A DNA stretch of 6,646 nucleotides from an uncultured Clostridia bacterium (lineage in GTDB: Bacteria > Bacillota > Clostridia > Oscillospirales > Butyricicoccaceae), in contig CANUCM010000155.1 in the NCBI GenBank assembly GCA_947856675.1, positions 1 through 6,646 of the forward strand, in the 5' to 3' direction. Under the pieces are notes generated by a model. The model was not told where the DNA came from. It was given only the letters and a program-made list of their open reading frames with translations, and searched no databases. Positions 1-6,420 of the stretch are shown piece after piece; the stretch's first letter is position 1; each line of letters starts with the position of its first letter. The position numbers and the translations under genes were made by a program.

Positions 1-1039
1 GCTCGCCCAGGCGCAAAAGCGCCGCCTGCGCCTCCGTTGCCGTGCAGCAATGCAGCTCGGCGTACACCGCCGTGCTGCCCAGCGCCTGAGGGTCAGGCAG
101 GCCGGCAAACACCCCGCCCTGCGCGCGGCTGCGCGACAGAATGCGCAGCGCGCCGCGGTCAAAGTACTCCAGCGCCGCCGTGCACGAAACCTCGCGGCGG
201 ATGCTCTCGCTCAGGCGCACGGCGCTGTGCTCGTCGGGCACAAAGAGCAGCGCCCCCCACAAGACGGGCGGCTGCGGCAAAAGCGCAAGCGTCAGCTCGG
301 TGATGACGGCCAGCGTGCCGTCTGAGCCGATGAGCAGATCCAGCGCGTCCATATCGGGCGCGATAAAGTAGCCCGAGGCGTTTTTGGCGCGCGGCATGCG
401 GTAGTCGGGAAGAGAAACGCACACCTTTGAGCCGTCCTCGCACACAAGGCGCAGCGAAAGCCCCTGCGCCATGCACTGCCCCCTGCGCAGCGAAAGCACG
501 CGCCCGTCGGGCAGCACGGCGCGCAGCGCCGTCACATGCCGGCGCATGGCCCCATAGCGGAAGCTGCGCGCGCCCGAGGCGTTGCACGCCGCCATGCCGC
601 CCAGCGTCGCCGTCGTTTCGGTCGGGTCGGTGGGGAAAAACTGCTCGTCCGCCGCCTTGAGCAAGCGCAGCGCCGCAAGCGAGCGCTCGTCCCAGCCGCG
701 CGTGTCAAACTCGCGCGTGTGCAGCATGCGCCGAAGCCGCATGAGCACGACGCCCGGCTGCACCGTGACGAAAAAGCGCCCGTTTTCCTCGCGCAGCGCC
801 GTGACGCGGTCCATCTGCGAAAGGTTCAGAATGTGCCCGCCCTGCGGCACGGCCGCCGCGGCAAGGCCCGTGCGCGCGCCCTGCACGGTCACGGGCCCCT
901 GCGTGCCCAAAAGAACGCGCCGCACCTGCTGCTCCGTGCGCGGAAAGGATATGGTTTCGGCCGTTCCGGTTGTGCGCGACTCGTCGCGCAGGTACTGTGC
1001 ATACTGCCCGTCCAGGGGCAGAAAAAGCCGGTCTTGCAA
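1..1039 (-). CDS. FAD-binding oxidoreductase, GlcD/D-lactate dehydrogenase-like (partial, C-terminus missing)
   Basis: About 346 N-terminal residues are present and the frame is open to the left edge. The FAD-binding (PCMH-type) domain is clear. GARTGLA (residues 54-60) matches the flavin pyrophosphate loop, followed by ILNLSQMDRV and FVTVQPGVVL. Then come FPTDPTETTATLGGMAACNASG (134-156, quoted with the NASG hallmark at its end) and SFRYGAMRRHV. NASGYF (220-225) and LLIGSDGTLAVITE (235-248) correspond to the conserved sGY and GSEGTLG-type motifs. Known members are cytosolic or membrane-associated flavoenzymes oxidising 2-hydroxyacids such as glycolate or D-lactate; the substrate here cannot be told. 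The FAD-oxidase C-terminal domain only begins before the edge. No ATG lies in frame near the N-terminus. I chose TTG at 1039-1037, preceded by AGAGAG (1056-1051) and just before the conserved LRDESRTTG region; CTG at 1069 is an alternative. It is divergent from the AraC gene. Family is sure; start and substrate are not. Confidence 0.88.
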   Translation of the reverse strand, partial: MQDRLFLPLDGQYAQYLRDESRTTGTAETISFPRTEQQVRRVLLGTQGPVTVQGARTGLAAAAVPQGGHILNLSQMDRVTALREENGRFFVTVQPGVVLMRLRRMLHTREFDTRGWDERSLAALRLLKAADEQFFPTDPTETTATLGGMAACNASGARSFRYGAMRRHVTALRAVLPDGRVLSLRRGQCMAQGLSLRLVCEDGSKVCVSLPDYRMPRAKNASGYFIAPDMDALDLLIGSDGTLAVITELTLALLPQPPVLWGALLFVPDEHSAVRLSESIRREVSCTAALEYFDRGALRILSRSRAQGGVFAGLPDPQALGSTAVYAELHCCTATEAQAALLRLGE

Positions 1040-1067
1040 AAGGCATCCCGCTCTCTTTTTTTCTTTC

Positions 1068-1096
1068 AGTGTACCGCACAAAAAACGCCGTTTCCA
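1068..1096 (-). promoter_or_regulatory. Weak candidate promoter for the FAD-linked oxidase
   Basis: On the minus strand TGGAAA (1096-1091) and TACACT (1073-1068) are separated by 17 bases, each matching four of six consensus positions. Transcription would begin near 1061, about 22 bases before the proposed TTG start, which fits. The match is weak, so the gene may need an activator or use another promoter. Confidence 0.3.
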
Positions 1097-1116
1097 TGCG
1101 TTTTTATCACAAATAT

Positions 1117-1145
1117 TTGCACATCGTGCGCACTTGTGGTATGCT
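1117..1145 (+). promoter_or_regulatory. Sigma-A type promoter of the araC-family/citC unit
   Basis: TTGCAC (1117-1122) and TATGCT (1140-1145) are spaced by exactly 17 bases, with a TGn extended -10 (TGG at 1137-1139). The start site would be near 1152, giving a leader of about 25 bases before the ATG at 1177. The spacer contains the palindrome GTGCGCAC (1126-1133), overlapping the dyad GCAC-ATC-GTGC (1119-1129), a possible operator inside the promoter. Confidence 0.7.
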
Positions 1146-1176
1146 GAAACAAACCATGCACAGGGAGGCTTTCGGC

Positions 1177-2010
1177 ATGTGGGATTTTGACGTCCGGCGC
1201 CGCGACAGCGATGAATGGTATATGGAAAAGCCGCATTTTCACGAGCAGCTGGAGTTTTTGCTGCCGCTGAGCTGCGGCGGCCGCCTGTTTGCCGAGCGGC
1301 AGTCGTGGCCGCTGCGCCGGGGGGTTTTGTTTTATCTCGGCGAGGGCGCGCTGCACCGCAGCTTCGGCCGCGGCGGGCGCGGCTACAGCCGGTATGTGCT
1401 GCACGTGCCGCGGCGCACGCTCGAGCGGCTGCAGGCGCCGCAGCTGGCTTCGCTTTTGTCGGACCCGGGCTGCGTTTCGCTGTCGCCGGAGCAGTTTGCC
1501 CTGTGCCGGCGGCTGCTTTCGGACATGGCCTCGCAGCAGGCCGGCGAAGGCGCCCTTTTGCGCCGGCGGGCCGCTTTTCTGGCTTTTCTGGCCTTTGTGC
1601 ACACGCTGCCGCTGCCCTCGCCGGCGCCCGGCGCCGGCGGCGGCGCGGGCGACGACGCGGTGCACCGCGTGCTTTGCTATGTCCGCGAAAACCTGCGCGG
1701 CGACCTGTCGCTCGACGAGCTGGCCCGCCGCCATTTTATGAGCAAGTCGGCGCTGTGCCACCGCTTCAAGGCGGCCACCGGCTTTTCGGTGGGCGAATAT
1801 GTCATCTGCTGCCGCGTCCAGCGCGCCCGCACCCTGCTGCGCCAGGGCCTGAGCGTCCAGCGCGCCGGCGAGGAGGCCGGCTTCGGCGACAACGCCCATT
1901 TTATCCGCACGTTCAAGCGCCTCAGCGGCATGCCGCCGGGGCGGTATGCCAAAGCGGCCCGCGCGGCCGCAGGAAAAGGGGAGACGTTTCATGAGCAGCT
2001 TTTACACTGA
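1177..2010 (+). CDS. AraC family transcriptional regulator with N-terminal cupin-like sensor domain
   Basis: The 277-residue protein has the usual AraC layout. An N-terminal cupin-like effector domain carries PHFHEQLEF (residues 19-27), resembling the His-x-His-Glu strand of these sensors. A Gly/Ala/Pro-rich linker follows (about 146-160). The C-terminal DNA-binding domain has two helix-turn-helix units: LSLDELARRHFMSKSALCHR (177-196) and the second at about 224-250, with GFGDNAHFIRTFKRLSGMPP matching the family signature. ATG 1177 is chosen because AGGGAGG (1162-1168) sits 8 bases upstream and a good promoter ends at 1145; the reading frame stays open further upstream but crosses that promoter with no ribosome site. 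The last 20 bases overlap citC. It probably regulates its own unit, and possibly the divergent flavin oxidase. The ligand is unknown. Confidence 0.93.
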   Translation: MWDFDVRRRDSDEWYMEKPHFHEQLEFLLPLSCGGRLFAERQSWPLRRGVLFYLGEGALHRSFGRGGRGYSRYVLHVPRRTLERLQAPQLASLLSDPGCVSLSPEQFALCRRLLSDMASQQAGEGALLRRRAAFLAFLAFVHTLPLPSPAPGAGGGAGDDAVHRVLCYVRENLRGDLSLDELARRHFMSKSALCHRFKAATGFSVGEYVICCRVQRARTLLRQGLSVQRAGEEAGFGDNAHFIRTFKRLSGMPPGRYAKAARAAAGKGETFHEQLLH

Positions 2011-3007
2011 GGTGCTGAAAAGCCCGCTGCGCCCGCGCGCCTTGCGCGAGCTTTCGGATTTTGCCGCCCGCCAGGGCATCGCCTTTGAGCCGGGCGACTG
2101 CACGGTGTGCGTGCGCACGTCCGAAGGCGCGCTGGCCGCCACGGGCACGCTGCGCGGCCGGGTTTTGCAGTGCATTGCCGTCGACGCCGCGCTGCGCGGC
2201 GAGGGCCTGACCGCGCGCGTTATGACGGCGCTGCACGAGTGCGCCTTTGCCCGCGGCGAGCGCCACCTGTTTCTCTTTACCAAGCCGGGCAACGAGGGCA
2301 TGTTCCGCGAGTTTGGCTTTTACCCCGTGTCGCACACCTCCGCCATGCTTTTGATGGAAAACCGCCGCGGCGGCGCGGCGGCCTTTGCCGCCTCGCTCGA
2401 GCACGGGCCGCAGGGCGGGGTGCACGGCGCCGTCGTCGCCAACTGCAACCCGTTTACAAACGGCCACCGCCGGCTTGTGGAATACGCCGCCGGCGCGTGC
2501 GACACCCTGCACCTGTTTATTCTGTCGGAGGAGGGCAGCGAGGTGCCCGCCGCGGCGCGCTTTGCGCTGGCGCAGCAGGGCGTGCGCGACCTTGAAAACG
2601 TCATTGTGCACCCCACAAGCGACTACCTTGTGTCGTCGGTCACCTTTCCGACCTATTTTCTCAAAGACAGCGCGGACGCCGGAGCCGAGGCCGGAAAGCT
2701 CGACCTTGCGGTGTTCTGCGATTATTTCGTGCCCGAGCTTTGCATCACGCGGCGCTTTGTGGGCGCCGAGCCTCTGTGCCGCGTCACGGCGGCCTACAAC
2801 GCGCTCATGCACGAGCTGCTGCCGCCGCGCGGCGTGCAGGTGACGGAAATCCCGCGGCTTGCCTGCGGCGGCGAGGTCGTGTCGGCCTCGCGGGTGCGCC
2901 GGCTGTGGAAGCAAAAGCGCTGGGACGACATCGCCCCGCTCGTGCCCGAAAGCACGCTGCGCTTTCTGCGCAGCTGCCCGATAGATGAAAAAAAAGACCC
3001 GCTTTAA
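1991..3007 (+). CDS. citC: [Citrate (pro-3S)-lyase] ligase (citrate lyase synthetase)
   Basis: The 338-residue protein matches CitC in length and two-domain order. An N-terminal GNAT-like domain (about 1-125) contains IAVDAALRGEGLTARVM (62-78), equivalent to the acyl-CoA loop, and FREFGFYPV (105-113), typical of GNAT ends. A C-terminal nucleotidylyltransferase domain has NCNPFTNGH (151-159; the T/H-x-G-H nucleotide site) and EVVSASRVR (295-303; ISxSxVR type). CitC uses ATP and acetate to acetylate the phosphoribosyl-dephospho-CoA thiol of citrate lyase acyl carrier protein, switching on citrate cleavage in the cytosol. The ATG at 1991 has AGGGGAG (1977-1983) 7 bases upstream, inside the AraC gene, so translation is probably coupled. 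No citD, citE, citF, citX or citG lies in the window. The codons for the last residues (KDPL) form part of the terminator stem. Confidence 0.9.
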   Translation: MSSFYTEVLKSPLRPRALRELSDFAARQGIAFEPGDCTVCVRTSEGALAATGTLRGRVLQCIAVDAALRGEGLTARVMTALHECAFARGERHLFLFTKPGNEGMFREFGFYPVSHTSAMLLMENRRGGAAAFAASLEHGPQGGVHGAVVANCNPFTNGHRRLVEYAAGACDTLHLFILSEEGSEVPAAARFALAQQGVRDLENVIVHPTSDYLVSSVTFPTYFLKDSADAGAEAGKLDLAVFCDYFVPELCITRRFVGAEPLCRVTAAYNALMHELLPPRGVQVTEIPRLACGGEVVSASRVRRLWKQKRWDDIAPLVPESTLRFLRSCPIDEKKDPL

Positions 3008-3023
3008 AAAAAGCGGGTCTTTT
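2992..3023. terminator. Bidirectional intrinsic terminator between convergent citC and mrp
   Basis: AAAAGACCCGCTTT (2992-3005) and AAAGCGGGTCTTTT (3010-3023) form a perfect 14-bp stem with a 4-base loop. On the plus strand the stem ends in TTTT. On the minus strand the transcript ends in eight T (complement of A 2988-2995), so it is stronger for the mrp gene, which stops at 3046. The citC stop codon TAA (3005-3007) lies at the top of the hairpin. Confidence 0.92.
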
Positions 3024-3045
3024 GCTTTGCTTTGCCGGGGGAGGC

Positions 3046-3870
3046 TTATTCGCCGCACACACGGGCGCACAGCCCGTCGAGAAAATCGCCGTCAAACAGC
3101 TCCAAAAGCCCCTTGTCGGCCGCGGCGGCCAGCTTGGGGCGGATGGGGATGCGCGCAATGTCCGAAATGCCGTGCGCGCGGGCGATTTCCTCCACATGGC
3201 TCTCGCCGAACACGCTGTGGCGCGCGCCGCAGTCGGGACACTCAAAGTACGACATGTTTTCCACAACGCCCAGCACGGGCACGTGCATCAGCTCGGCCAT
3301 TTTGACGGCCTTGCCCACTATCATCGACACCAGCTCCTGCGGCGAGGTGACCACCACAATCCCGTCGACGGGAATGGACTGGAACACCGTCAGCGGCACG
3401 TCGCCCGTGCCCGGCGGGCAGTCGATGAGCATCAGGTCGACATCGCCCCACACAACGTCGGTCCAGAACTGCCTGACCGTGCCGGCGATGACCGGGCCGC
3501 GCCATACGACGGGGTCGGTTTCGTTTTCCAGCAGCAGGTTGACCGACATGAGCTTGATGCCGGTGGGCGTCTCGGCGGGCAGGATGCCGTCCTCCGTGCC
3601 GACGGCATGGGTGTGCACGCCGAAGGCCTTGGGGATGGACGGGCCGGTGATGTCGGCGTCGAGCACGGCGGTTTTCAGGCCGCGGCGCTGCGCCAGAACG
3701 GCCAGCATGGACGTGACAAGGCTTTTTCCCACGCCGCCCTTGCCGCTGACAACGGCGACGACGCGCCTGACGGTAGAAAGGCCGTTGACCGGCTCAAGAA
3801 AACTCTGCGGGCTCTGGCGCGAGGCGCATTCCTCGCCGCACGAGCTGCAGTCGTGTGTGCAGTCGCTCAT
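3046..3870 (-). CDS. Mrp/NBP35 family iron-sulfur cluster carrier ATPase
   Basis: This is a 274-residue P-loop ATPase of the Mrp/ApbC/NBP35 group. The deviant Walker A GKGGVGKS is at residues 43-50, DADITGPSIP at 71-80 (the typical Mrp switch), a Walker B-like LMLIDCPPGTGD at 146-157, and SPQEL at 176-180. ENMSYFECPDC (204-214) carries the CxxC pair (C211, C214) that binds a bridging 4Fe-4S cluster in dimers. The N-terminus adds four cysteines, C4, C8, C11 and C15, resembling the N-terminal cluster site of NBP35. Family members bind a labile cluster and transfer it to apoproteins in the cytosol. The ATG at 3870 has AGGAGAG (3884-3878) 7 bases upstream. It is a single-gene unit with its own promoter and shares a terminator with convergent citC. 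The symbol mrp or apbC would be acceptable; the client proteins are unknown. Confidence 0.93.
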   Translation of the reverse strand: MSDCTHDCSSCGEECASRQSPQSFLEPVNGLSTVRRVVAVVSGKGGVGKSLVTSMLAVLAQRRGLKTAVLDADITGPSIPKAFGVHTHAVGTEDGILPAETPTGIKLMSVNLLLENETDPVVWRGPVIAGTVRQFWTDVVWGDVDLMLIDCPPGTGDVPLTVFQSIPVDGIVVVTSPQELVSMIVGKAVKMAELMHVPVLGVVENMSYFECPDCGARHSVFGESHVEEIARAHGISDIARIPIRPKLAAAADKGLLELFDGDFLDGLCARVCGE

Positions 3871-3916
3871 ACAAGATCTCTCCTTTTTGCAGGACGGCCT
3901 GCGTGTTTACCGCATG

Positions 3917-3945
3917 ATCATAGCACCGTTACCGGCATATGTCAA
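3917..3945 (-). promoter_or_regulatory. Near-consensus sigma-A promoter of the Mrp-family gene
   Basis: On the minus strand TTGACA (3945-3940, perfect -35) is followed after exactly 17 bases by TATGAT (3922-3917, five of six). Transcription should start near 3910, giving a leader of about 40 bases with the ribosome site AGGAGAG. This is the strongest promoter match in the window, which fits a constitutive housekeeping gene. Confidence 0.85.
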
Positions 3946-3960
3946 CAAAAGCATGCAGCA

Positions 3961-3990
3961 AAAAAAGCAGGGCATACGCCCTGCTTTTTT
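3961..3990 (-). terminator. Intrinsic terminator of the tdh-kbl operon
   Basis: AAAAAAGCAGGGC (3961-3973) and GCCCTGCTTTTTT (3978-3990) form a 13-bp stem with a 4-base loop, starting 12 bases beyond the kbl stop codon. The GC core is followed on the minus strand by a run of seven T (complement of 3960-3966). It also separates kbl from the mrp promoter, whose -35 starts 15 bases further on. It is nearly symmetrical and could work in both directions. Confidence 0.9.
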
Positions 3991-4002
3991 GCAAAGACAA
4001 GC

Positions 4003-5190
4003 TTACAGACCCATTTCGGCCTTGACTTCGCTGAAGCACTGCACGGCAAAGTCGAGGTCTTCCTTCGAGTGGCCGGCCGAAATCTGGGTGCGGATGCGGT
4101 CGCGGCCCTTGGGCACGACGGGATAGCAGAAGCCGACGACGTACACGCCCTTTTCCAGCATGCGGCGGGCAAACTCGTTGGCGATTTTCGCGTCGTAGAG
4201 CATGACGGGCACGATGGGGTGCTCGCCGGGCAGAAGGTCAAAGCCCGCTTTTTCCATTTTGGCGCGGAAGTAGCTGGCGTTTTCGTGCACTTTGTCGCGC
4301 AGCGCCGTCGAGGAGCTGAGCATGTCAAACACCTTGATGGACGCGGCGGCAATGGCCGGGGCCAGCGTGTTGGAGAACAGGTACGGGCGCGAGCGCTGGC
4401 GCAGAAGGTCGACGATTTCCTTGCGGGCCGAGGTGTAGCCGCCCGAAGCGCCGCCCAGGGCCTTGCCCAGGGTGCCGGTGATGATGTCGACCCTGCCCAT
4501 CACGCCGCAGTGCTCCGGCGTGCCGCGGCCGTGCGCGCCCATAAAGCCGACAGCGTGGCTGTCGTCGACCATGACGAGCGCGCCGTAGCGGTCGGCCAGG
4601 TCGCAGATGCCCTGCAGGTTTGCGATGTAGCCGTCCATGGAGAACACGCCGTCGGTGGCGATGAGCTTGATGCGCGCGCCCTGCTCGTCGGCGGCCTTGA
4701 GCTGGGCCTCGAGGTCCTCCATGTTGTTTTTTTTGTAGCGGAAGCGCTTGGCCTTGCACAGACGCACGCCGTCGATGATGGAGGCGTGGTTGAGCTCGTC
4801 GGAAATGACGGCGTCCTCGGCCGTCAGGAGGGTCTCAAACAGGCCGCCGTTCGCGTCAAAGCACGAGGAATACAAAATGGTGTCGTCCATGCCGAGAAAA
4901 TCGGAGATTTTCTTTTCCAGCTCCTTGTGCACGCCCTGGGTGCCGCAGATAAAGCGCACGGAGGACAGGCCGAAGCCCCATTTGTCATAGCTCTCCCTGG
5001 CGGCGGCAATGAGCTCGGGGCTGTTGGACAGGCCGAGGTAGTTGTTGGCGCACATGTTGAGAACGCCCCGGGCCGCGGTGGTGTCGATGCGCGACTTCTG
5101 CGGCGTTACGATGACGCGCTCGTCCTTATAGGTGCCCGACTCGCGGATTTCGTCCAGCTGGCGGCGGTAAATGTTCAAAGCTTCCTTCAT
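4003..5190 (-). CDS. kbl: Glycine C-acetyltransferase (2-amino-3-ketobutyrate CoA ligase)
   Basis: The 395-residue protein is a full-length class II (alpha-oxoamine synthase) PLP enzyme. Visible family marks are NNYLGLSNSPEL (49-60), SSCFDANGG (108-116), ELNHASIIDG (132-141; His136 would stack on PLP), VDDSHAVGFMG (208-218; Asp209 and His212 contact PLP) and TGTLGKALGGASGGY (238-252) with Lys243 as the Schiff-base lysine. RTQISAGHSKEDLD (367-380) carries the late conserved Arg-x-Gln-x-Ser region. The enzyme converts 2-amino-3-ketobutyrate plus CoA to glycine and acetyl-CoA. The neighbouring tdh makes that unstable intermediate, which favours Kbl over related AONS or ALAS enzymes. The ATG at 5190 has AAGGAGG (5204-5198) 7 bases upstream, and the gap to tdh is 16 bases, so the two are one operon. 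The terminator lies just downstream. Confidence 0.96.
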   Translation of the reverse strand: MKEALNIYRRQLDEIRESGTYKDERVIVTPQKSRIDTTAARGVLNMCANNYLGLSNSPELIAAARESYDKWGFGLSSVRFICGTQGVHKELEKKISDFLGMDDTILYSSCFDANGGLFETLLTAEDAVISDELNHASIIDGVRLCKAKRFRYKKNNMEDLEAQLKAADEQGARIKLIATDGVFSMDGYIANLQGICDLADRYGALVMVDDSHAVGFMGAHGRGTPEHCGVMGRVDIITGTLGKALGGASGGYTSARKEIVDLLRQRSRPYLFSNTLAPAIAAASIKVFDMLSSSTALRDKVHENASYFRAKMEKAGFDLLPGEHPIVPVMLYDAKIANEFARRMLEKGVYVVGFCYPVVPKGRDRIRTQISAGHSKEDLDFAVQCFSEVKAEMGL

Positions 5191-5206
5191 AAAAAAGCCT
5201 CCTTGT

Positions 5207-6253
5207 TTATTTCGTCCAGTCGAGAACCACTTTGCCCGACTCGCCGGAGTTCATGGCCGCAAAGCCCTTTTCAAAGTCGGTGTAGTGGAAGCGGTGGGTA
5301 ATGACGGGGGAGAGGTCCAGGCCGCCGTCGATCATGGCGCCCATCTTGTACCAGGTTTCAAACATCTTGCGGCCGTAAATGCCCTGCAGCGTCAGGCCCT
5401 TGAAGATGACGTCGTTCCAGTCGATGACGGTGCCGGGGCCGGCGATGCCCAAAAGGGCCACCTTGCCGCCGTTGCGCATCAGCCCGAGCAGCTGGTTGAG
5501 CGCGGCGCCGCTGCCCGACATCTCCATGCCGACGTCAAAGCCCTCGACGATGCGGTGCTTTTTCATCAGCTCTTCAATGGAGTCGGTCTTGAGGTTGACC
5601 GCCTCGGTGGCGCCCATCTTCTTGGCAAGGTCGAGCCGGTACTGGTTGACGTCGGTGATGAACACCGAGCGCGCCCCGCAGAACCGGGCGATGGCGACGG
5701 CCATGATGCCGATGGGGCCGGCGCCGGTGATGAGCACGTCCTCGCCGACGACGTCAAACATCAGCGCGGTGTGCGTGGCGTTGCCGTAAGCGTCAAAGAA
5801 GGACACGACGTCCTCGGGCAGGCTCTCGGAAATGGGCACGACGTTGGTCGCGGGAATGCACAGATACTCGGCAAAGGCGCCGTCTCTCTCCACGCCGACG
5901 CCGCGGGTGTGCTTGCACCAGTGCTTGTTGCCGGCGCGGCAGTTGCGGCACTGCCCGCAGACGATGTGCCCTTCGCCGGACACGCGCTGGCCGATGGAAA
6001 AGCCCGTCACACCCTGGCCCAGCGCGGCGATTTCGCCGACATACTCGTGGCCGATGATGTTCGGGGGGGAAACGTGCTTCTGGCTCCAGGGATCCCAGTT
6101 GTAAATGTGCACGTCGGTGCCGCAGATGGCGGTTTTGTGGATTTTAATGAGCACTTCGCCCGCTCCGACCTCGGGTACGGGCACTTTTTTCAGCACAAGG
6201 CCCTTGCCCGGTTCGGTCTTGACCAGGGCGTCCATCATGGTGGGGATTGCCAT
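5207..6253 (-). CDS. tdh: L-threonine 3-dehydrogenase
   Basis: The 348-residue protein is a zinc-dependent medium-chain dehydrogenase of normal TDH length. Catalytic zinc ligands appear in ICGTDVHIYNWD (Cys44) and GHEYVGEI (His69, Glu70). The structural zinc lobe has Cys99, Cys102, Cys105 and Cys113. The Rossmann site is ITGAGPIGIMA (175-185), with Asp201 after the second strand as expected for NAD. HIYNWDPWSQ and FDAYGNATHTAL (153-164) are typical of TDH rather than general alcohol or sorbitol dehydrogenases. It oxidises L-threonine to 2-amino-3-ketobutyrate with NAD in the cytosol, feeding Kbl encoded 16 bases downstream. The ATG at 6253 is chosen because AGGAG (6267-6263) lies 9 bases upstream; the later ATGs (residues 6 and 7) lack a comparable site. 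A promoter at 6331-6304 would drive both genes. Confidence 0.96.
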   Translation of the reverse strand: MAIPTMMDALVKTEPGKGLVLKKVPVPEVGAGEVLIKIHKTAICGTDVHIYNWDPWSQKHVSPPNIIGHEYVGEIAALGQGVTGFSIGQRVSGEGHIVCGQCRNCRAGNKHWCKHTRGVGVERDGAFAEYLCIPATNVVPISESLPEDVVSFFDAYGNATHTALMFDVVGEDVLITGAGPIGIMAVAIARFCGARSVFITDVNQYRLDLAKKMGATEAVNLKTDSIEELMKKHRIVEGFDVGMEMSGSGAALNQLLGLMRNGGKVALLGIAGPGTVIDWNDVIFKGLTLQGIYGRKMFETWYKMGAMIDGGLDLSPVITHRFHYTDFEKGFAAMNSGESGKVVLDWTK

Positions 6254-6303
6254 TTACCTCAACTCCTGTTCCAAAATTGCGGATATACCAGCCGTTACTC
6301 AGA

Positions 6304-6331
6304 ATTGTATCACAAACCGGAAGAATTGCAA
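6304..6331 (-). promoter_or_regulatory. Promoter of the tdh-kbl operon
   Basis: On the minus strand TTGCAA (6331-6326) and TACAAT (6309-6304) are 16 bases apart, with a TGn extended -10 (TGA directly before TACAAT). Transcription would start near 6297, leaving a leader of about 44 bases before the tdh ATG. Confidence 0.65.
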
Positions 6332-6420
6332 GGGTCAAAAAGGGGGTTTTATGAAAAAACGCCGGTTATTGCGAATGTTTGCCGGGGTGTTAAACGGGTA
6401 AAAATTCTGTTGTATGTCTC

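Noticed and set aside
705..1097. Minus-strand frame starting with ATG at 1097
   Set aside because: It lies in a different frame from the FAD-binding oxidase. Its translation is Ala/Arg/Gly-rich without motifs and it ends inside the oxidase gene.
970..1176. Extension of the AraC frame to an ATG at 970
   Set aside because: The added 69 codons overlap the divergent oxidase and cross the araC promoter. They have no similarity to AraC proteins, and the ATG at 1177 has a well-placed ribosome site.
1922..3070. A 382-codon minus-strand frame opposite citC
   Set aside because: No recognisable motifs and no ribosome site, and it crosses the bidirectional terminator. The plus-strand frame encodes CitC with both its domains.
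3022..5301. A 759-codon open frame on the plus strand, antisense to mrp, kbl and the end of tdh
   Set aside because: Its translation is rich in Ala, Gly, Val, His and Arg with no recognisable domain. It is the shadow of genuine minus-strand genes with GC-rich third codon positions, and it crosses two terminators and a promoter.
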